Positions 46,584 to 59,499 of a stretch of 64,000 bases of DNA are shown here, piece by piece. The DNA is from Arachnopeziza araneosa. Lineage: Eukaryota > Ascomycota > Leotiomycetes > Helotiales > Arachnopezizaceae. The notes under the pieces were generated by a model. It saw only the letters and a program-made list of their open reading frames with translations. It searched no databases and was not told where the DNA came from. The DNA is taken from positions 124,001 through 188,000 of the forward strand of contig QYAI01000025.1 in NCBI GenBank assembly GCA_003988855.1, given 5' to 3'. The first letter of the stretch is position 1. Every line of letters begins with the position of its first letter. The translations under genes were made by a program, and so were the position numbers.

Positions 46584-48204
46584 GATTGCGTTGGTGGTTG
46601 TTGCTGTTGTGGTGCAGAGCTTGCGAGTTGCAAAGCTCCGGAGGGGTAATGAATAGAGGGAGGAAGTGGGAGCTCCACGAGCTGGTGGAAGCAAAGAGAA
46701 ATAAGCAAGCAGCCGGTATTCCAATAGTCAGAGGACAATAGGAGGGAGAGAAGAGGGAGTCAACAATGCTGGAGTTTGGATTGGGGGGTTGCTTTTGATT
46801 GTTGACGGAGACTGGCTTTATGTTGCTAGGAGCTCCAAGTGGGGTTGCATCGTTCCTGCCCGCACCAGAGGAGCTTCACTCCAAAAGACAAGAGGGAGGG
46901 AAGGAGCTAGAGCCAAGCAAGTCAGACATGGCTCTAGCCCCTGCCCAATAGTAACAGGGCGATATGGGGAGTGGCAGCAGATCTGATGCCTGTCAGAGCG
47001 TTGTGCGTTGGTGCTATCCGGCGCGGCCTGCTCGCCTGTCCCTCCCTCCTGCACCACCACTACCACTACCACTACCACTACCACCACCGCCACCACCACC
47101 ACCATCATGCTGGGCCTGGGAAGAAAAGATTCTGCTGCAGCAACAGCATCAGCACTCGTCCAAACCGTGATGCAATTCAGTTTCAAATCAAATTTTCTTC
47201 CACTCCCTCTCGACCCAGTCCCCCACGGTCCTGGGCCCGCTGGAACCTATGACCTCTGCGTCACTCACTCACTTACTCCCTCACCCCGGAGCGGTGAAAG
47301 GCCAACCAGCCAGCACGGACTAACTACCAAGTCGATCCTGGACTGGAATGGGATGGAATAATGGGAGGAAGGAAGGGGGACCAATCTCTTCGGGACATGG
47401 GGAAATTCCCTCTCTCCTCCTCTTCGCCCAGCCAGGCGAGGAAGAAAGTGCAGTACCGAACTGTCTCGCTGCAAAACTTTCTTTGCTCATCATGCAGGGG
47501 TGGAGATGCCGGGCCTGCCTCTGCCAGATGCGACTCAGATCTCAAATTTTTCCGTCACTCATGTGAACACCAGACAGAAATAGCGGCCACAAGCTTTTCG
47601 CCTTTTGCGCCTTTTGGCTGCCGAGACTCTACAACGGACGGACGAGATCCTGCGCCGACTTCGGTATTCGCTTTAAAAAGAAGAAGAAAGATGGATAGGA
47701 AACAAACACCAGCAAGGCTCTATGCAGCCTGACAATCCCCAGGGTTGCCCTGATGAGCCATTCCCGAGTGTAGCCGAGGAAACGGTGATACGCGTGTCAC
47801 GTTAGCATCGCCTGCATCCTGTGGAAAATAAACGGCCTGGAGAGCAGATGGTGGCGCCTGCCGAGAGACTTGTCAACCCATGTATGGTGCTCGCTGGGTT
47901 TTCACCTCGCCTACATGTCTTATCACAGAAATTATCATGTACTGTAGGTAGACGTAAAAAGGCTTTTGGGTCAGAATACATCGAAGAATCTAGAAAAGCA
48001 GTGGTAATAACCTTCCTATCATACAGGCATCCCCTGAGTGGACAGAGAGGAAACCACCCAATGCATCTTAGCATACAACTACAGTCATCATGGAAAATAT
48101 GAGACATTGGTTGCTTCCCCTCCCCAATCCTCGCTGCCGAAATTCAGAAGGTACACCCCGAGATAACCCATCATTATGTATGTCACAAGAACGCCCTCTC
48201 AGAT
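46584..48204. other. intergenic region with a CAC-rich microsatellite
   Basis: About 1.6 kb between two minus-strand genes: the PYC promoter or leader and the clathrin 3' UTR. It contains an ACCACT/ACC repeat at about 47052-47104. No gene seen. Confidence 0.5.
47052..47104. repeat. (ACCACT)n/(ACC)n microsatellite
   Basis: A CCACTA hexanucleotide run passes into CCACCG and CAC triplets. ORFs through it encode only poly-Thr, poly-His or poly-Pro. Confidence 0.85.
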
Positions 48205-51200
48205 TCAAAATCCACCATAACCAGTCGGCTGCGGCGCGAATCCGTTGGTCTGCGCAAAAGGAGCCGGAGATTGGCGTCCAGCCGAAGATCCCGCCGTAAT
48301 CATCAACCGATTTCCTCCCAGAATAGGTGTATTATTTTCTTCCTTTTCCTGCGACTTCTCTCGCAACTTGCGCTCCTCGTTGTCCTTCTTCAAAATCTCA
48401 ATCGACGAAGCCTGCTGAGCCAGGTAGTTGATCATGAATGGCATAGTGAAATCAGTAAGCCCATGGCGCCATGAGACTTCCATGACAACATGGATTGGGA
48501 TGAGATCATAGCAAGCATAGAGCATGCCCACGTAGCACTCACGGCTGCCAATATCGACGAACTGTGATTTATTAGCTTTACAAGCGCATGCTGAATGTGA
48601 TATACTTACATATCTAAGGAGCTCTTCAACGACTTCTGGCTTACCAGATAGGGCCGCAGTCTCAATGGCATCCTTGAAAAGCTTATCTTGTTTTGAAAGC
48701 GCAATGGATTTCTCCCATCGTCTGTTCTTGCGGTAGATGTTGGCTGCAATCTGGCGGAAGAATACCAAATCATGATTCTCAAGGCGCTGAGCGAGCTCAA
48801 CAGGATCATAATTATCGTAGTTTTCGACCGAGTCACGCAGAGTCTGGTAATCCTCCTCTTCAATCAAGAGGTCATTAATAGCACTGTTAACAGTCTTCTT
48901 GTTTTGCGATTGAACGTTAAGAAGGAATGGTTTGATGAGTGGGATATTGTCAGACTTTTCAAACATCTTGACAACGCGGTTGACATCGATGCGAGGCGTC
49001 AAGGCCTGAAGAAGATCGGTAAGGAGAGATGGTTGCTCTTGGAGATAGAAGTTGAGGGCACGGTAATAGATCTCCAAGTTCGCAACCTTAATTACGATGT
49101 CCTTGAATGAATGGTGCTCCCAAGCATCAGCAGCACGTTCCATCATGGCAAGAGCTGCGTTATCCCACTCGTCGTAGTGGCAGTAAAGGAATACCAATTC
49201 TGGCCAGAGATGTGCCTCTTCGCAGGCACGGATCATCTTTGGGATGTTGATTCGGGACCAGAAAAGCTTGAGGTGTTCCATCACACGATCGGCGTGGTAT
49301 TTCGATAACGCAATGCCTAAGCCAGTGAAGATTCCCATGTGACTCCGCTCAAGGCCAAGTCCTTGTTCGAGAAGGGCGATGAGCTCGTCAAAGTAACCGT
49401 TCCACTCGTACTGCTTAATAAGACTTTGCAACTCTTCAGCGTCGATAATCAAGTTCAGACCGCAAATCTGTGCAAGTCTAAATTCCTTTTTGTCGACGCA
49501 AGCAATGTTGACCTGCTTCCAAACCTTGATGTTGTTTGCCTTACGAGCGCACTCAACAGCAGCTTGGTATTCCTCTAGGTGAACGAGAGTAGTAGCAAGC
49601 TTAGCCCAGTTTGACACGCTGGTGAAGAAGATCTTGGCGGCCTGATGGAAACCTTCATTATATGCCTTGTCACCAGATTCCTCAATATCCGCAACATTTG
49701 TGCCCCGTAGGAAGTCCTCCAGCTCGCCCAACTGATCGGTACGAGCGTAAGCGAAAGCTAGAGCAGTATCAATTGGTGGCTCTCGGAGAGTCTTTCGTGC
49801 CATGCGAAGGAACTTGATCAGATCTTCATCCTTGCCGGCGTGCGTGGCAATCTCGATCACTTCGTTATAATTGCTAGGATCATTGGCCCGAATATACGAA
49901 GCGATACCGTCACTAACACGAAGTCCGTCTAGCTGAGCCTTGGCAACTCTGCTCCAAACTTCAGGAAGTTCAACGCGTTCAGCATATTCTTGGGCACGAT
50001 CAATGCTGACAATATGCTCAACAAGAACGTTGACAGCGCTTGTGTGATCGTTGATCTTTTTGTAGACCTCAAAGGCTTCTTCGAAGAGACCGACGTCAAT
50101 GCAGATACCGGCAATGTCAGCAGGATTATATCCATCCAGTTGGTGAATATAGCCCATAACCTTGCCCTTATCAGCCTTGGTGGCAGTGAGAATGATTAGA
50201 TTCTGGAGGTTTTCATTGTCGCTAAAAGGAGAAGGCTCGAGAACAATCTTCTCTAGAAGCTCGATCAATTCTGTTGGCAAGTCTGCCTTTAAGAAAGCTG
50301 CGACCGCAATGGAGACCTTGTCAGGGTCTGTCGATTCTGGCACGGCGGTAGAGATAACCTGGTCAACGACAGAACGACGATGAATGTTGTTTTGGCTAAG
50401 GACAAAAGCCCAAAGCTCTCCGTCTGCTCTCTCCAGAAGATATCGACTTTGGGCCTTGAACATCGAGTTTTCGGTTGTAAGGCTGATTAATTCTAAATCG
50501 TTCTGGCCTTTAGAAAAAGCAATGAAAGCTGTGTAAAGTCAGTACATGCTCAGGATAATACAGTAGAAATTGCAGGTCCAGTCCATAAGATATCGACGTT
50601 ATCAAAAAGTACTCGAGGATGTCGGAGACCTCAAACGCCATCTTATGCTATGAATTGGGGCTGCGAGTTGGAAGCTATCCAATGGTACTTTTTAAGCAGC
50701 TAGGCTGTCCCAAGGGAGGTGACCAGAGTAGTTGTGTTGTTGTGTTGATGCCATAGCATCGAGAAGGACTCCTCCATCTTGCTAATATATCCAGGTATCC
50801 CGAAGGAAGGTGCATTCTTACTAAATGCAGAGGAAGGTCCAGTCTTATCTAAATACTTCGAGAGGGAGTCGAAATTAAAGAGGAAATTGCATCTTACCAA
50901 GGTTTGGATCACGCTTAGCACAATAGTTTCCTACTACTAGAGGATCATATTGATCATTCTCTTTCAGGAATTTCTCGGGAGAATTATTACTGTCGATATA
51001 AATCTTGGCGAGGGCATTATAGACAGCTTGTTGTTGATTCCCTGCAGCGAGAGTAGCCTCTAGGAAAGGAAGGAGAATCTTGAGGCGATTTCTCGACTCG
51101 ACTTCTGCCACAAGCTCATCAATTGGGATTGATGCGGGATTGACGGTTTGTAGAAGTCCCTTAATGATTGACTCATCGCAGTCAACATCCAGTAAGCCAC

Positions 51201-54085
51201 CAACGACAGCGGGTGTTCGAGATGGGTTTACACGCTGAACGTACACCTCGATAGACTTGAATTGCTGGTTTTGGTAGAGATAAAGCACCAAGTCGTGGAT
51301 CATGTTGAAGCGGTCACAAACGATGATGAGTGGAAGTTGTTCGGTCAATTTAGCTTCCTTCAGGAAATTCTTAACCTTCTCCGGATTGAAATGGTTGCCT
51401 GAGATCAAATTAGTATTGTAGAAAGTCAGGGAGTTTAAGCGACTTTAAAGCTCGGAGGTTGTTTCAAGAGCAGCTGGACAATTACAGGGTCATACGGCTC
51501 CTGCAACAAACTTCCAAACCCCGGGGCTGTAATAAAAGGAATAAGGATTTTGAAGGAGAATAAGTCTTACTGTCTCGACAGATGCGTTCAACTTCGTTAA
51601 ATTGGCCCATCTTGGTTGCTGCTTCAATGTATTTAAAATTGACATCGGGATCCTCGCTAAGGTTCACAATACTTCCAAGATAGTAGAAGAGACCCTCCGA
51701 CGTCTTGTATTTCTCGAGGAGGTCAATCAATCTTGTAGGGCCGAGAAGATCAGAATATTTGGTGGCGATCTGCACCACCGCACCTAGGTTTTGACGAATG
51801 TTGGATTTCAACATAGCATCGAGACAATCCAGAGACTGCTCAAGAGAAAGACGGCCGAAGAAGGTCGTGAGCCAGTCCTGGCTGAAGTTTTGGGATGCGA
51901 CGATATTAACAATAACGCGCTTGATAGATTCCGGATCCTGATAATGCTCTAGTGCTCGTTGAGAGAGACCAGCCTGCTCGCATAGCTGTGCAATGCGAGC
52001 TTTATCGTAGTGGGAGAACATATCATTACCAAGAATAGCGTCAGCAACTTGAGGGGCATTCATAAGGTTCATCTCGAGAAGACGGGTCTGCAAATGGCCT
52101 TGCTCTGGCTTATTATCCTTCAATGCATCCAGCAGGAAAGCAGTTGCCTGTTGAATCATGCCCTGAGACTGGAATACATCCACGACACGGTCAATATCAA
52201 CCAGATCCGTAAGTTGAGCAGCAAATTCAGAGGCCTTGTCTGGATTAAGACGAACGATGTTTTGCAGAAGGACGACATAGTCTGGTTGGTATCCAACCTG
52301 CGCCGAGTAGGGCAAGATCTTCTCAAACTGGCCAGTCTCAGCAAAAGCAGCGACCACCTTAGCGGGGACGTTTGCACGCAGATAAATGCTAAGTGCAAGG
52401 TTGAGGTCGTGCGGTCGAACAATATCACCCAATTCTTCGGAGCACTCTAACTTGTTCTCCTTCATCCACTTCTCCAGAAGATGCTTTCTATTCTGAGCAA
52501 GAACAGGTCTCACAAGCTCGATTGTCTCGAATTTGTTGAGTCCACCTTTATCGAGAAGCATACCGAAATATTGGAGAATGACGGACAGTTGTCCTGGCTG
52601 AGGTTGAACAGCCTTAAATCTCTCAATTGTCTGAGGAGTTCGGAGGAAGCCTCTTGGTGAGTTAGCAGCAATCTTGGCTGCCTCGGCATAGGTTCCTGAG
52701 TTCAATAGCTGTTCAAATTGCTGAGCATACAGGTTATCCGCACCTGGCAGACCAGCTCTAGAAGCAAGCTTGACCGCAAGGCTTGAGTTTGCAGGATTCT
52801 GAAGAAGGTATGGGATAATAGTGTTCTCATCAACAGCAACAGAGAGCACCTGTCCTTTTCTGTTCACGCCCAATAAACCGGCGGATTCAGAGTCGGGCGC
52901 GGTGATGAATATTGTCTCGCTTGAAATCCGGTTCATGAAAATGCAAGTACCACTTTCCAAGTCATACAGATGGATAAACCCATACTTTGTGACAAGGTAG
53001 ATGACGCTATATCTCTGAGAAACTTGCATGGCAACTGGGAAATCGTTGACTGCCTCCGCGGGAAAGTATACATCAACTGCCTTCTTGGGGAACGTTGGGT
53101 TTGAGGCTGTAGGGTCAACCTCGACGATATGTAGCTTGGCCCCCGTTGCTGTTCGTACGGAGAATGTAAAGACTTTCGTATCGGCTGAGGCTCCCTCAAG
53201 ACGAAGGGTACCAAATGCGGCAGCATGTCCTTCAATGGCCTGGCTGATGTTTCGGTCTCGAGAGTATAGTTGCATAGCTCCAACAACCCGTCCCTGTAGT
53301 TGAGAAATACCGACGACGACCATCCACTTTCCGTCAGCGCTGACGCGATAGTTGATGATTTGGGATCCCTATAAACTAGATTAACATCTCGTGAAGCTCC
53401 AAAGGAACCGTACTCACGACGAGATTTTGGTTTCGCTTGAATATCTCTACGGGCTGCGGTTGGTTTGGATCAAACACGTCCCAGTGATAAACTGTTGTCT
53501 CCGTAACCAAGCCCAATGTTGTATCACTGAACCACTTCCAGAAGACAACATCCTCATTCATTGTAGCCGACTTCAACTTCTGCTTGTTGCCAAGGTCAAA
53601 TATCTGGAGTGTCCGAGACTGTGCCTTTAGCGCAATAATCTGCTTCGTCCAGTGCATGATAGCACTATCGGCTTTAATAGGTCTGCGAATAACAGCATTA
53701 TTATTTTTAAGATCGACGATGACAACCTCAGGCGAGGCAGCTTCGTTTTTCTTTTCGCGCACACATATAAATGAATCCGATTCAAGGGTCTAGATCAAAC
53801 ATTAGTCGAGCGATGCGACAAATCTGCCAGATAAAGATGCAAGCCTTACACATGTGCTGAATCCAATTGATGCATGCTAGAACGTGAAATGTCAGTTCAG
53901 AGTCTTTTCGCGACTGCCTACATTGAGAGCTACTGGAGCTCCCGGCATTTACACACCTCAACACCAACGGTAGGACTGGTAAGCTGTAGACAAGTTAGTT
54001 ACTGCAGACTGCTTATGAAGGTCAAGCGAAGGTTGATACATACCAAAAGTAGCTCCGTAAACTTGATGGGCAAGACAGGCGCCAT
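48205..54085 (-). CDS. CHC1: clathrin heavy chain
   Basis: Eight exons: 54044..54085, 53957..53983, 53850..53876, 53418..53789, 51571..53368, 50898..51398, 48610..50528 and 48205..48561 (1680 aa, normal). The start MAPVLPIKFTELLLLTSPTVGVEHASIGFSTCTLESDSF is built from exons of 42, 27 and 27 nt. The N-terminal beta-propeller follows (SADGKWMVVVGISQLQGRVVGAMQLYSRDR), then the alpha-zigzag leg of clathrin repeats (NHFNPEKVKNFLKEAKLTEQ; DPNLAFIAFSKGQNDLELI). The trimerisation-hub region precedes a short Gln/Pro-rich tail (APQPTGYGGF). It forms triskelia coating vesicles from the plasma membrane and trans-Golgi. The intron 50529..50897 (369 nt) is unusually large for this window. The last intron (48 nt) is stop-free and in frame. 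Confidence 0.97.
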
Positions 54086-54812
54086 CTTGATGAGTTGCGC
54101 TTGCACCGCGCTCAGTCCCAAATACCGCTCTCAATATCAGGAAATTAGTACGGGAATAAATTCAAAGAATGAGCGTGAGTATCAAAGCTCCCTTGATGGT
54201 TGGGATGCTGTGAGGTTGTGGAGTATTAGGTTCTTGTTGATTGTGTTGTTGCGTGGCTTCGATTTAGACACTTAAATTCTACCTCCTAAAGGGGCAAGCG
54301 TAAAATAAGCTACATCACGTGGACTGAAATCGCCGTTCAGGGGGGACCTTACTACCCTATTATTAAATCTGCAAGGAGTACCTGGTTGGCAAGCTGTTCA
54401 GGAGGTCTAATCTTGTGGTCGCAAAAAGTTCATCAAATCGTTTTTCTAAGGTATGATCTTTGGTCTCCTTCGTCTCTCACGTCTAATAGGCAAATAACGG
54501 GTTGATTCATCGATTTTTTTGGGGATTGCCTTCAAAGCAACCACTTTAGATTTACAACTACGTCTATGGCCGCTTTTGACCTTCTAGCTATTATTTACTG
54601 CGCAGAGTCTAGTTCTGAGGCTGATCCCCCTTGAATATGTCTATGATTGTTCCCTAGGATATCTTACAATGAGCAGTGTAGGTACCGTGATAACAAGAAA
54701 CAACCTGGAATTAAAACGTCCTAATAAAAGACCTGCCCTGTCAACGCCTTGTGAGATGCTGTCTATAGAATATGCTGAAAAGCTGTGTGAGATGAGAGTA
54801 AGGAGCGCTTGC
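54086..54812. other. intergenic region, CHC1 promoter
   Basis: A 727-bp gap between two minus-strand genes. CACGTG lies at 54316. No gene seen. Confidence 0.5.
54316..54321. promoter_or_regulatory. CACGTG E-box upstream of CHC1
   Basis: Context ATCACGTGGA, about 230 bp before the clathrin ATG. Function inferred. Confidence 0.35.
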
Positions 54813-56753
54813 TTAAGCAGCCATTTCGATCTTCTTTCCTTTAACACTGCGCCATTCGATAAAACCGGACCCGATGACAGTCATCGAGGCCATGATGGCA
54901 GCAACTAGGAAAGCTTGAGTCAGGGCGGCATTATAGGCCAATGTTACGCCTGGAAGATCTGCTTTATCAATGCTCTGTTGAATTGCAGTGGCTCCAGTGC
55001 TGAGAACAATCTTAGGATCGAGATTTGGAGCATATTTAGCAAGGCTCAGAACAAGTTTGTTGGTGAAAACATTCTGGCCAATAGAGACGAATAGAGCGCC
55101 TCCGAGAGTTTGCACAAAGATGATCTGTTCAGTTGTTAGACTGTGGATGAAAGCTTTAGACAATCAACTTACAATGGAGGTGCCAATTGGAACCTCAGAT
55201 ATGTCAAGAACAGTCTGGACGGCAATCATAGGTTGCTGCATGCCCATGCCAATTCCGAAACCAATGAGGCACTGATACCCGATCCACATTTGATGGTCAG
55301 AGGCTGGCGTAAGGGTTGAAAGCAGCCCGCCTCCAACGGCTGCGAGAACTGTGGACCCAATCATAAAAGGTGCATAGTAACCCAGTGCGGTAACACCAAT
55401 ACCAGAAGCGACAGAGATGACGACCAAACTTAGAACCATGGGGATGTTCATGATTCCTGACCTTACAGCAGAAGCTCCCTTGACTGCCTGAAACCAGATT
55501 GGAGTGAAGTAAACCAGGAGGAGGAAGCAAGAGCCCATGGAGAATGCGAAGAAAGCAGAAGCCCATATAGTTCGTTTTGCCATCATCTTCGGTGGGATAG
55601 TTGCAGTTCCTTGCTTCCAGAATTGGACAGCGACGAAGATGCTGATCAGAATACCGAAGAAGACAAAGAGCATAATGATTCTCCAAGAGCCCCATTCATA
55701 CTTGGTACCTCCCCACTGGAGAGCCAGCAAGAGACAAATGATGGCCGGAATGAAGAAAGCCGTACCGATAAGATCGAATTCCTTTATGCGCTCCTTCCAG
55801 CCCAAAGAAGCGATAGCCTTCCGATCAGGAGCTTTGAAGAAGAATAGAATCACAAGCATAGTGATACCTCCAATAGGAAGATTGATGTAGAAACACTATG
55901 AACGAGTTAATCTACGAGGTTTTCCTATCAAAACGGGATTTCATAAAAGAAAGCACGTACCCAACGCCAAGTTGTCTTGTCAGTAAACACTCCGCCGAGG
56001 AGGGGACCCACGACCGACGAAATACCGTACATGGCACCAATAAATCCCGTGTACATAGGTCTCTTGACAAGGGGGACTGAGTGTGCGACAATGATGAGAG
56101 CTCCAGAGAAGATTCCCGCCGATCCCAAGCCAGCTACGGCTCTGCCGACAATCAGGGACACGGAGTTTGGTGCAACTCCGCAAAGAAGACTGCCAATTTC
56201 GAAGATTCCAATTGCAATCAGATAGACATATTTGATTGAGAAGAAGGTATAGAATTTGCCAAAGAGCAATTGGAAGGAGGCAGTTGTCAGAAGATATGCG
56301 CTGCCATACCAGCCAACGTCGGCCAGCGAATCGAACTGATCGGTGATTTTAGGGATGGCCGTTGCGATGATGGTGTCTGTTTAGGGGGGGTTAGAAGATT
56401 GGTTGTGTATATGATAGTCGGAGAATGTAGGTGGGTAGATGGATATTTAAAATGGTTCTGAAAGAGAAGTGTGTTGACATACTGTCCAGGGCAATCAAGA
56501 GAACACTCAAACACAAAGCCAGAGTAATCAAGCCGAGTTTGACGCCCGTTGGGTACTCGATTCCTTCAGCACTGGTCATGACTCTGGTCAATTCCTCAGG
56601 GGCTTCCTTGGTAGTTTCCTCATTTTGGGCTGGTTGAGTAGGCGTAGGGGATCGCGAAGCTCGTTGGGTAGAAGCCTCAGCGTGGACCTTCTCGTTGAGA
56701 CTAGGAGATGCGCTCTTGAGCGTCTCGGACTGAGAATCGTCTGCGAGTGCCAT
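54813..56753 (-). CDS. MFS transporter, DHA2 (14-TM drug:H+ antiporter) type
   Basis: Exons are 56483..56753, 55961..56376, 55173..55895 and 54813..55124 (573 aa); introns are 106, 65 and 48 nt. After an acidic Ser/Thr-rich N terminus, TM1 carries the DHA2 signature LDNTIIATAIPKITDQF, joined across the first splice, followed by DVGWYGSAYLLTTASFQLLFGKFY. Also present are GSLLCGVAPNS, IVGRAVAGLGSAGIFSGALI, GPLLGGVFTDKTTWRWCFYINLPIGG (antiporter motif C, across a splice) and CLLLALQWGGTKYEW. About 14 hydrophobic helices are present. Relatives export toxins, drugs or siderophores, but the substrate is not deducible. No biosynthetic genes flank it, so a cluster-linked toxin role is not supported here. 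Confidence 0.92.
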
Positions 56754-57898
56754 TGTGTCGGCCCAGAATCGTCGTGAAAGCGGCGAAGGCGAAGGTCGAA
56801 GCCGTGGGGATACAACGTGCGTCTATAAAAGGGACCAGGGACTCCAGACCTTAAGTATCAAGTCGCAGGGGCCTCGCCCAGACGAAAGAAGAAGACAGCG
56901 GGGCCGGGTAGCCAATCTCCCGCAGAGCCGAGTTATGAAAATCGGACGACCCAGAAAACAATTTTAGCGTGTGGATCGGAGCTTGCAGCAGTGGAAAGGG
57001 GGCAACGTCGTACTTTCCAGAGAATGTCAGGTTGGCGCCGAGACGGGGTTGTCCCTCCCTAGAAAGCGTCGAGGGCCAATACGAGCATATATAGCCTCCC
57101 CCAATCTCTTCAACAAGTACCGTACACCCAGCATGCACAGGCGGCTTGGACACTTACGATTGTCGGTGTTCGCGTGTTCGCGTAATTTTTGCAATCTTCG
57201 GACTGGATTCATCCGCTCGGAAATGCGCCTCTCTGATTGGACTGCCGGACTTGGAAGCGGTCCGTTTTTGGCTCTGGCACACTCTCAACTCGCTTGGAGG
57301 TTCCCGTGATCTGACTCGCGAGGGCCCTACTCCATCGCGACTCATTACTCGCCCAAGCATGGAACGCCGAACTCAACCTTCCTCCGCAGGCACGCAACAC
57401 CGACCCAGCACATCTTTATGCAGATGCTCAGACACCCGGCGTACGGAAGAACAAATAATGTCTTGATGCGCTCAGAGACCACCTGTCTTTGTAGCCTGAA
57501 GGCCGAAGCACAAGAGAGGCCTGGACCGCGAGTGGGATGCCTTTTGACGCTGTTTCTTCCACGCATGATTGGCCCAACCGCCGCAGCTTGCTCGGGCCTG
57601 ATTGTGCGAGAATCTCCCGAGGAGTGTGTCTTATTCCGGAGCACTATATGCATCTGGCATACCAAGACGCTTCCACAAGTCCGCCGCTCTTGTGCAGTGA
57701 TATCGACTTCAAACTCACAACCTCAATGACATGTTTCCAAAAAATAATAATAATAAAATAAAAAATAAAAAATAAAAAATAAAAGGCTCCCTTTAATTTG
57801 CTTTCATTTGTGCCTTAAATTCATGAAGTCTTCTGGAACTTTTGCCCAATCTATCAACTCCTCATGAAACATGCATAAACAGACAAACCAGCACGTCT
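56754..57898. other. intergenic region upstream of the DHA2 transporter
   Basis: 1.1 kb between the transporter start and the eIF2-gamma stop. Several overlapping ORFs of about 100 codons on both strands have no domain features and are probably chance. An A/T-rich AAAATA tract occurs at about 57740-57785. Confidence 0.5.
57740..57785. repeat. AAATAA/AAAATA low-complexity tract
   Basis: Short tandem A-rich units (AATAATAATAAAATAAAAAATAAAA) just downstream of the eIF2-gamma 3' end on the plus strand. Confidence 0.85.
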
Positions 57899-59499
57899 TT
57901 AGGACGTACTTGGATCTAAAGTGACACCGTTGGCAATAGTTGCCCAGCCTATTAATCTCCAATGTTTCTCGATACGACGACTAAGAGCCACCTTCTCGCC
58001 AACATTCGTACAAGCTGGGCTCGTCAAAACTAACTTGGCAGCATCCTGCTTAACAGCCACAACCTTTGCACCCGTGGCGGTGGAACCAATGTTCACCATC
58101 AGTACTTCATTCTTGGCTAGCTTAGCAACCTTAGCTTGCTTGCCATCTGCAGTTTTGACACCCAGGAGTCGACGGAGAAGATAGTAGTTGACTTCAATCT
58201 CCACATAGATATCTGGAAGACGACCTTTCAACCCAAGAACAAACCCCACCAAACGATCCGCCCGGCATAGAGTTGGGTCAATCCGAGTTCCAACACCAAT
58301 AAGACCACCTGGGACAGCATACTTTAACTCATTGTTTTCTGAGTTCAAGGTGACAATTCTGCTGAAAATGGGTGTGCATTTGATAGCTCCTTTCTCATCA
58401 CGAGTGACAATTCCAGGACGAATCTCAATTTCATCACCGAGCTTGACTACACCATGCAGGATACTTCCACCTGCAACACCTCCCTTCAACTCTTCGATTT
58501 CGGCACCTGGCTTGTTGACGTCAAAAGAACGAATGACAATCATTTGAGGATCCATGGAGAAATCTCGGGGTGGAACAGGAATGGTGTTGACTATCGCCTC
58601 GTTGACGGCATCGATATTAAATTTCAACTGAGCAGAAATGGGAATGATGGGTGCACCACCAGCGACTGTTCCTCGAATAAACTTGTTTATTGAACCCCAG
58701 TGCTCTTTAGCAGCTTCCTCTCTCATTAAATCGACTTTGTTCTGGAGAATGATAATTTTGTCGAGCTTCATAATCTCAATAGCTGCAAGATGCTCGGATG
58801 TTTGTGGTTGAGGGCATGTTTCATTGCCGGCAATAAGAAGGAGGGCAGCATCCATGACTGCGGCACCAGATAACATAGTACTCATGAGAATGTCGTGACC
58901 TGGACAATCGACAAAGCTGAACGCTTATCAGTATCTTTCACTTGGGGCAACAAGTAAACTTACGAAACATGTCTAAGCAGCCTATAAGTACCAGAACAGC
59001 CCTCTCTTTCACAAGGAGGATCGACTTCTTTTTCACTCTTGTAACTTCTAAAGCATCCTGGTCTTGGACATTCCTCATTGTCACACTTGTAGATCTTTGC
59101 ATTTGCATAACCCAATTTAATTGTGATATTCCTCTCCAATTCATTCTTGAATCGCACAGTCTGTACTCCAGATATAGCCTTCACAACAGTCGATTTTCCG
59201 TGCGCGACATGTCCAATAGTTCCAATATTGATAGTTGCTTGTCTTGCAATGATCTCGGGGGTCAAGGGAGTCAGCGAAGCGACATCCAAATCTTTCGGGT
59301 CTGTTTGAGTAGGGAGAATTGGACGCTGTACGATAGGGGCTGGTTCTTTGCGTGTCGATGTTTTCATAGCAGATTTAAGTGGCTTCTCTTCGACGGGCTC
59401 CAGATGGTCGTCATTTTGTGGCTCAAAGTCTGGAGATTCATTTCCAGAGTCCGAATCTGAGTCAGGATCGTTTCCGTACTTGTCCCCGTTTGACGCCAT
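57899..59499 (-). CDS. GCD11: translation initiation factor eIF2 gamma subunit
   Basis: Exons are 58964..59499 and 57899..58916 (517 aa), with a 47-nt intron. An acidic N-terminal extension is followed by the GTPase domain: G1 GHVAHGKS, a zinc-knuckle-like insert (CDNEECPRPGC, then CEREGC), G3 DCPGHD (just after the splice), G4 NKVD and G5 SAQ. Two beta-barrel domains follow (GGSILHGVVKLGDEIEIRPG; VGFVLGLKGRLPDIY) and the end is RRIEKHWRLIGWATIANG. eIF2 gamma binds GTP and Met-tRNAi in the ternary complex that scans for start codons. The start at 59499 (MASNGDKYGNDPDSD) is chosen over an in-frame ATG at 59658. The gene is divergent from FMP32 across 279 bp. Confidence 0.97.

Noticed and set aside
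50700..50921. 73-codon minus ORF inside the clathrin intron as a missing clathrin exon
   Set aside because: The clathrin repeats join without a gap (DPNLAFIAFSKGQ) when this interval is spliced out.
54813..56753. DHA2 transporter as part of a toxin or secondary-metabolite cluster
   Set aside because: Its neighbours are clathrin and eIF2-gamma; no synthase, P450 or regulator is nearby.
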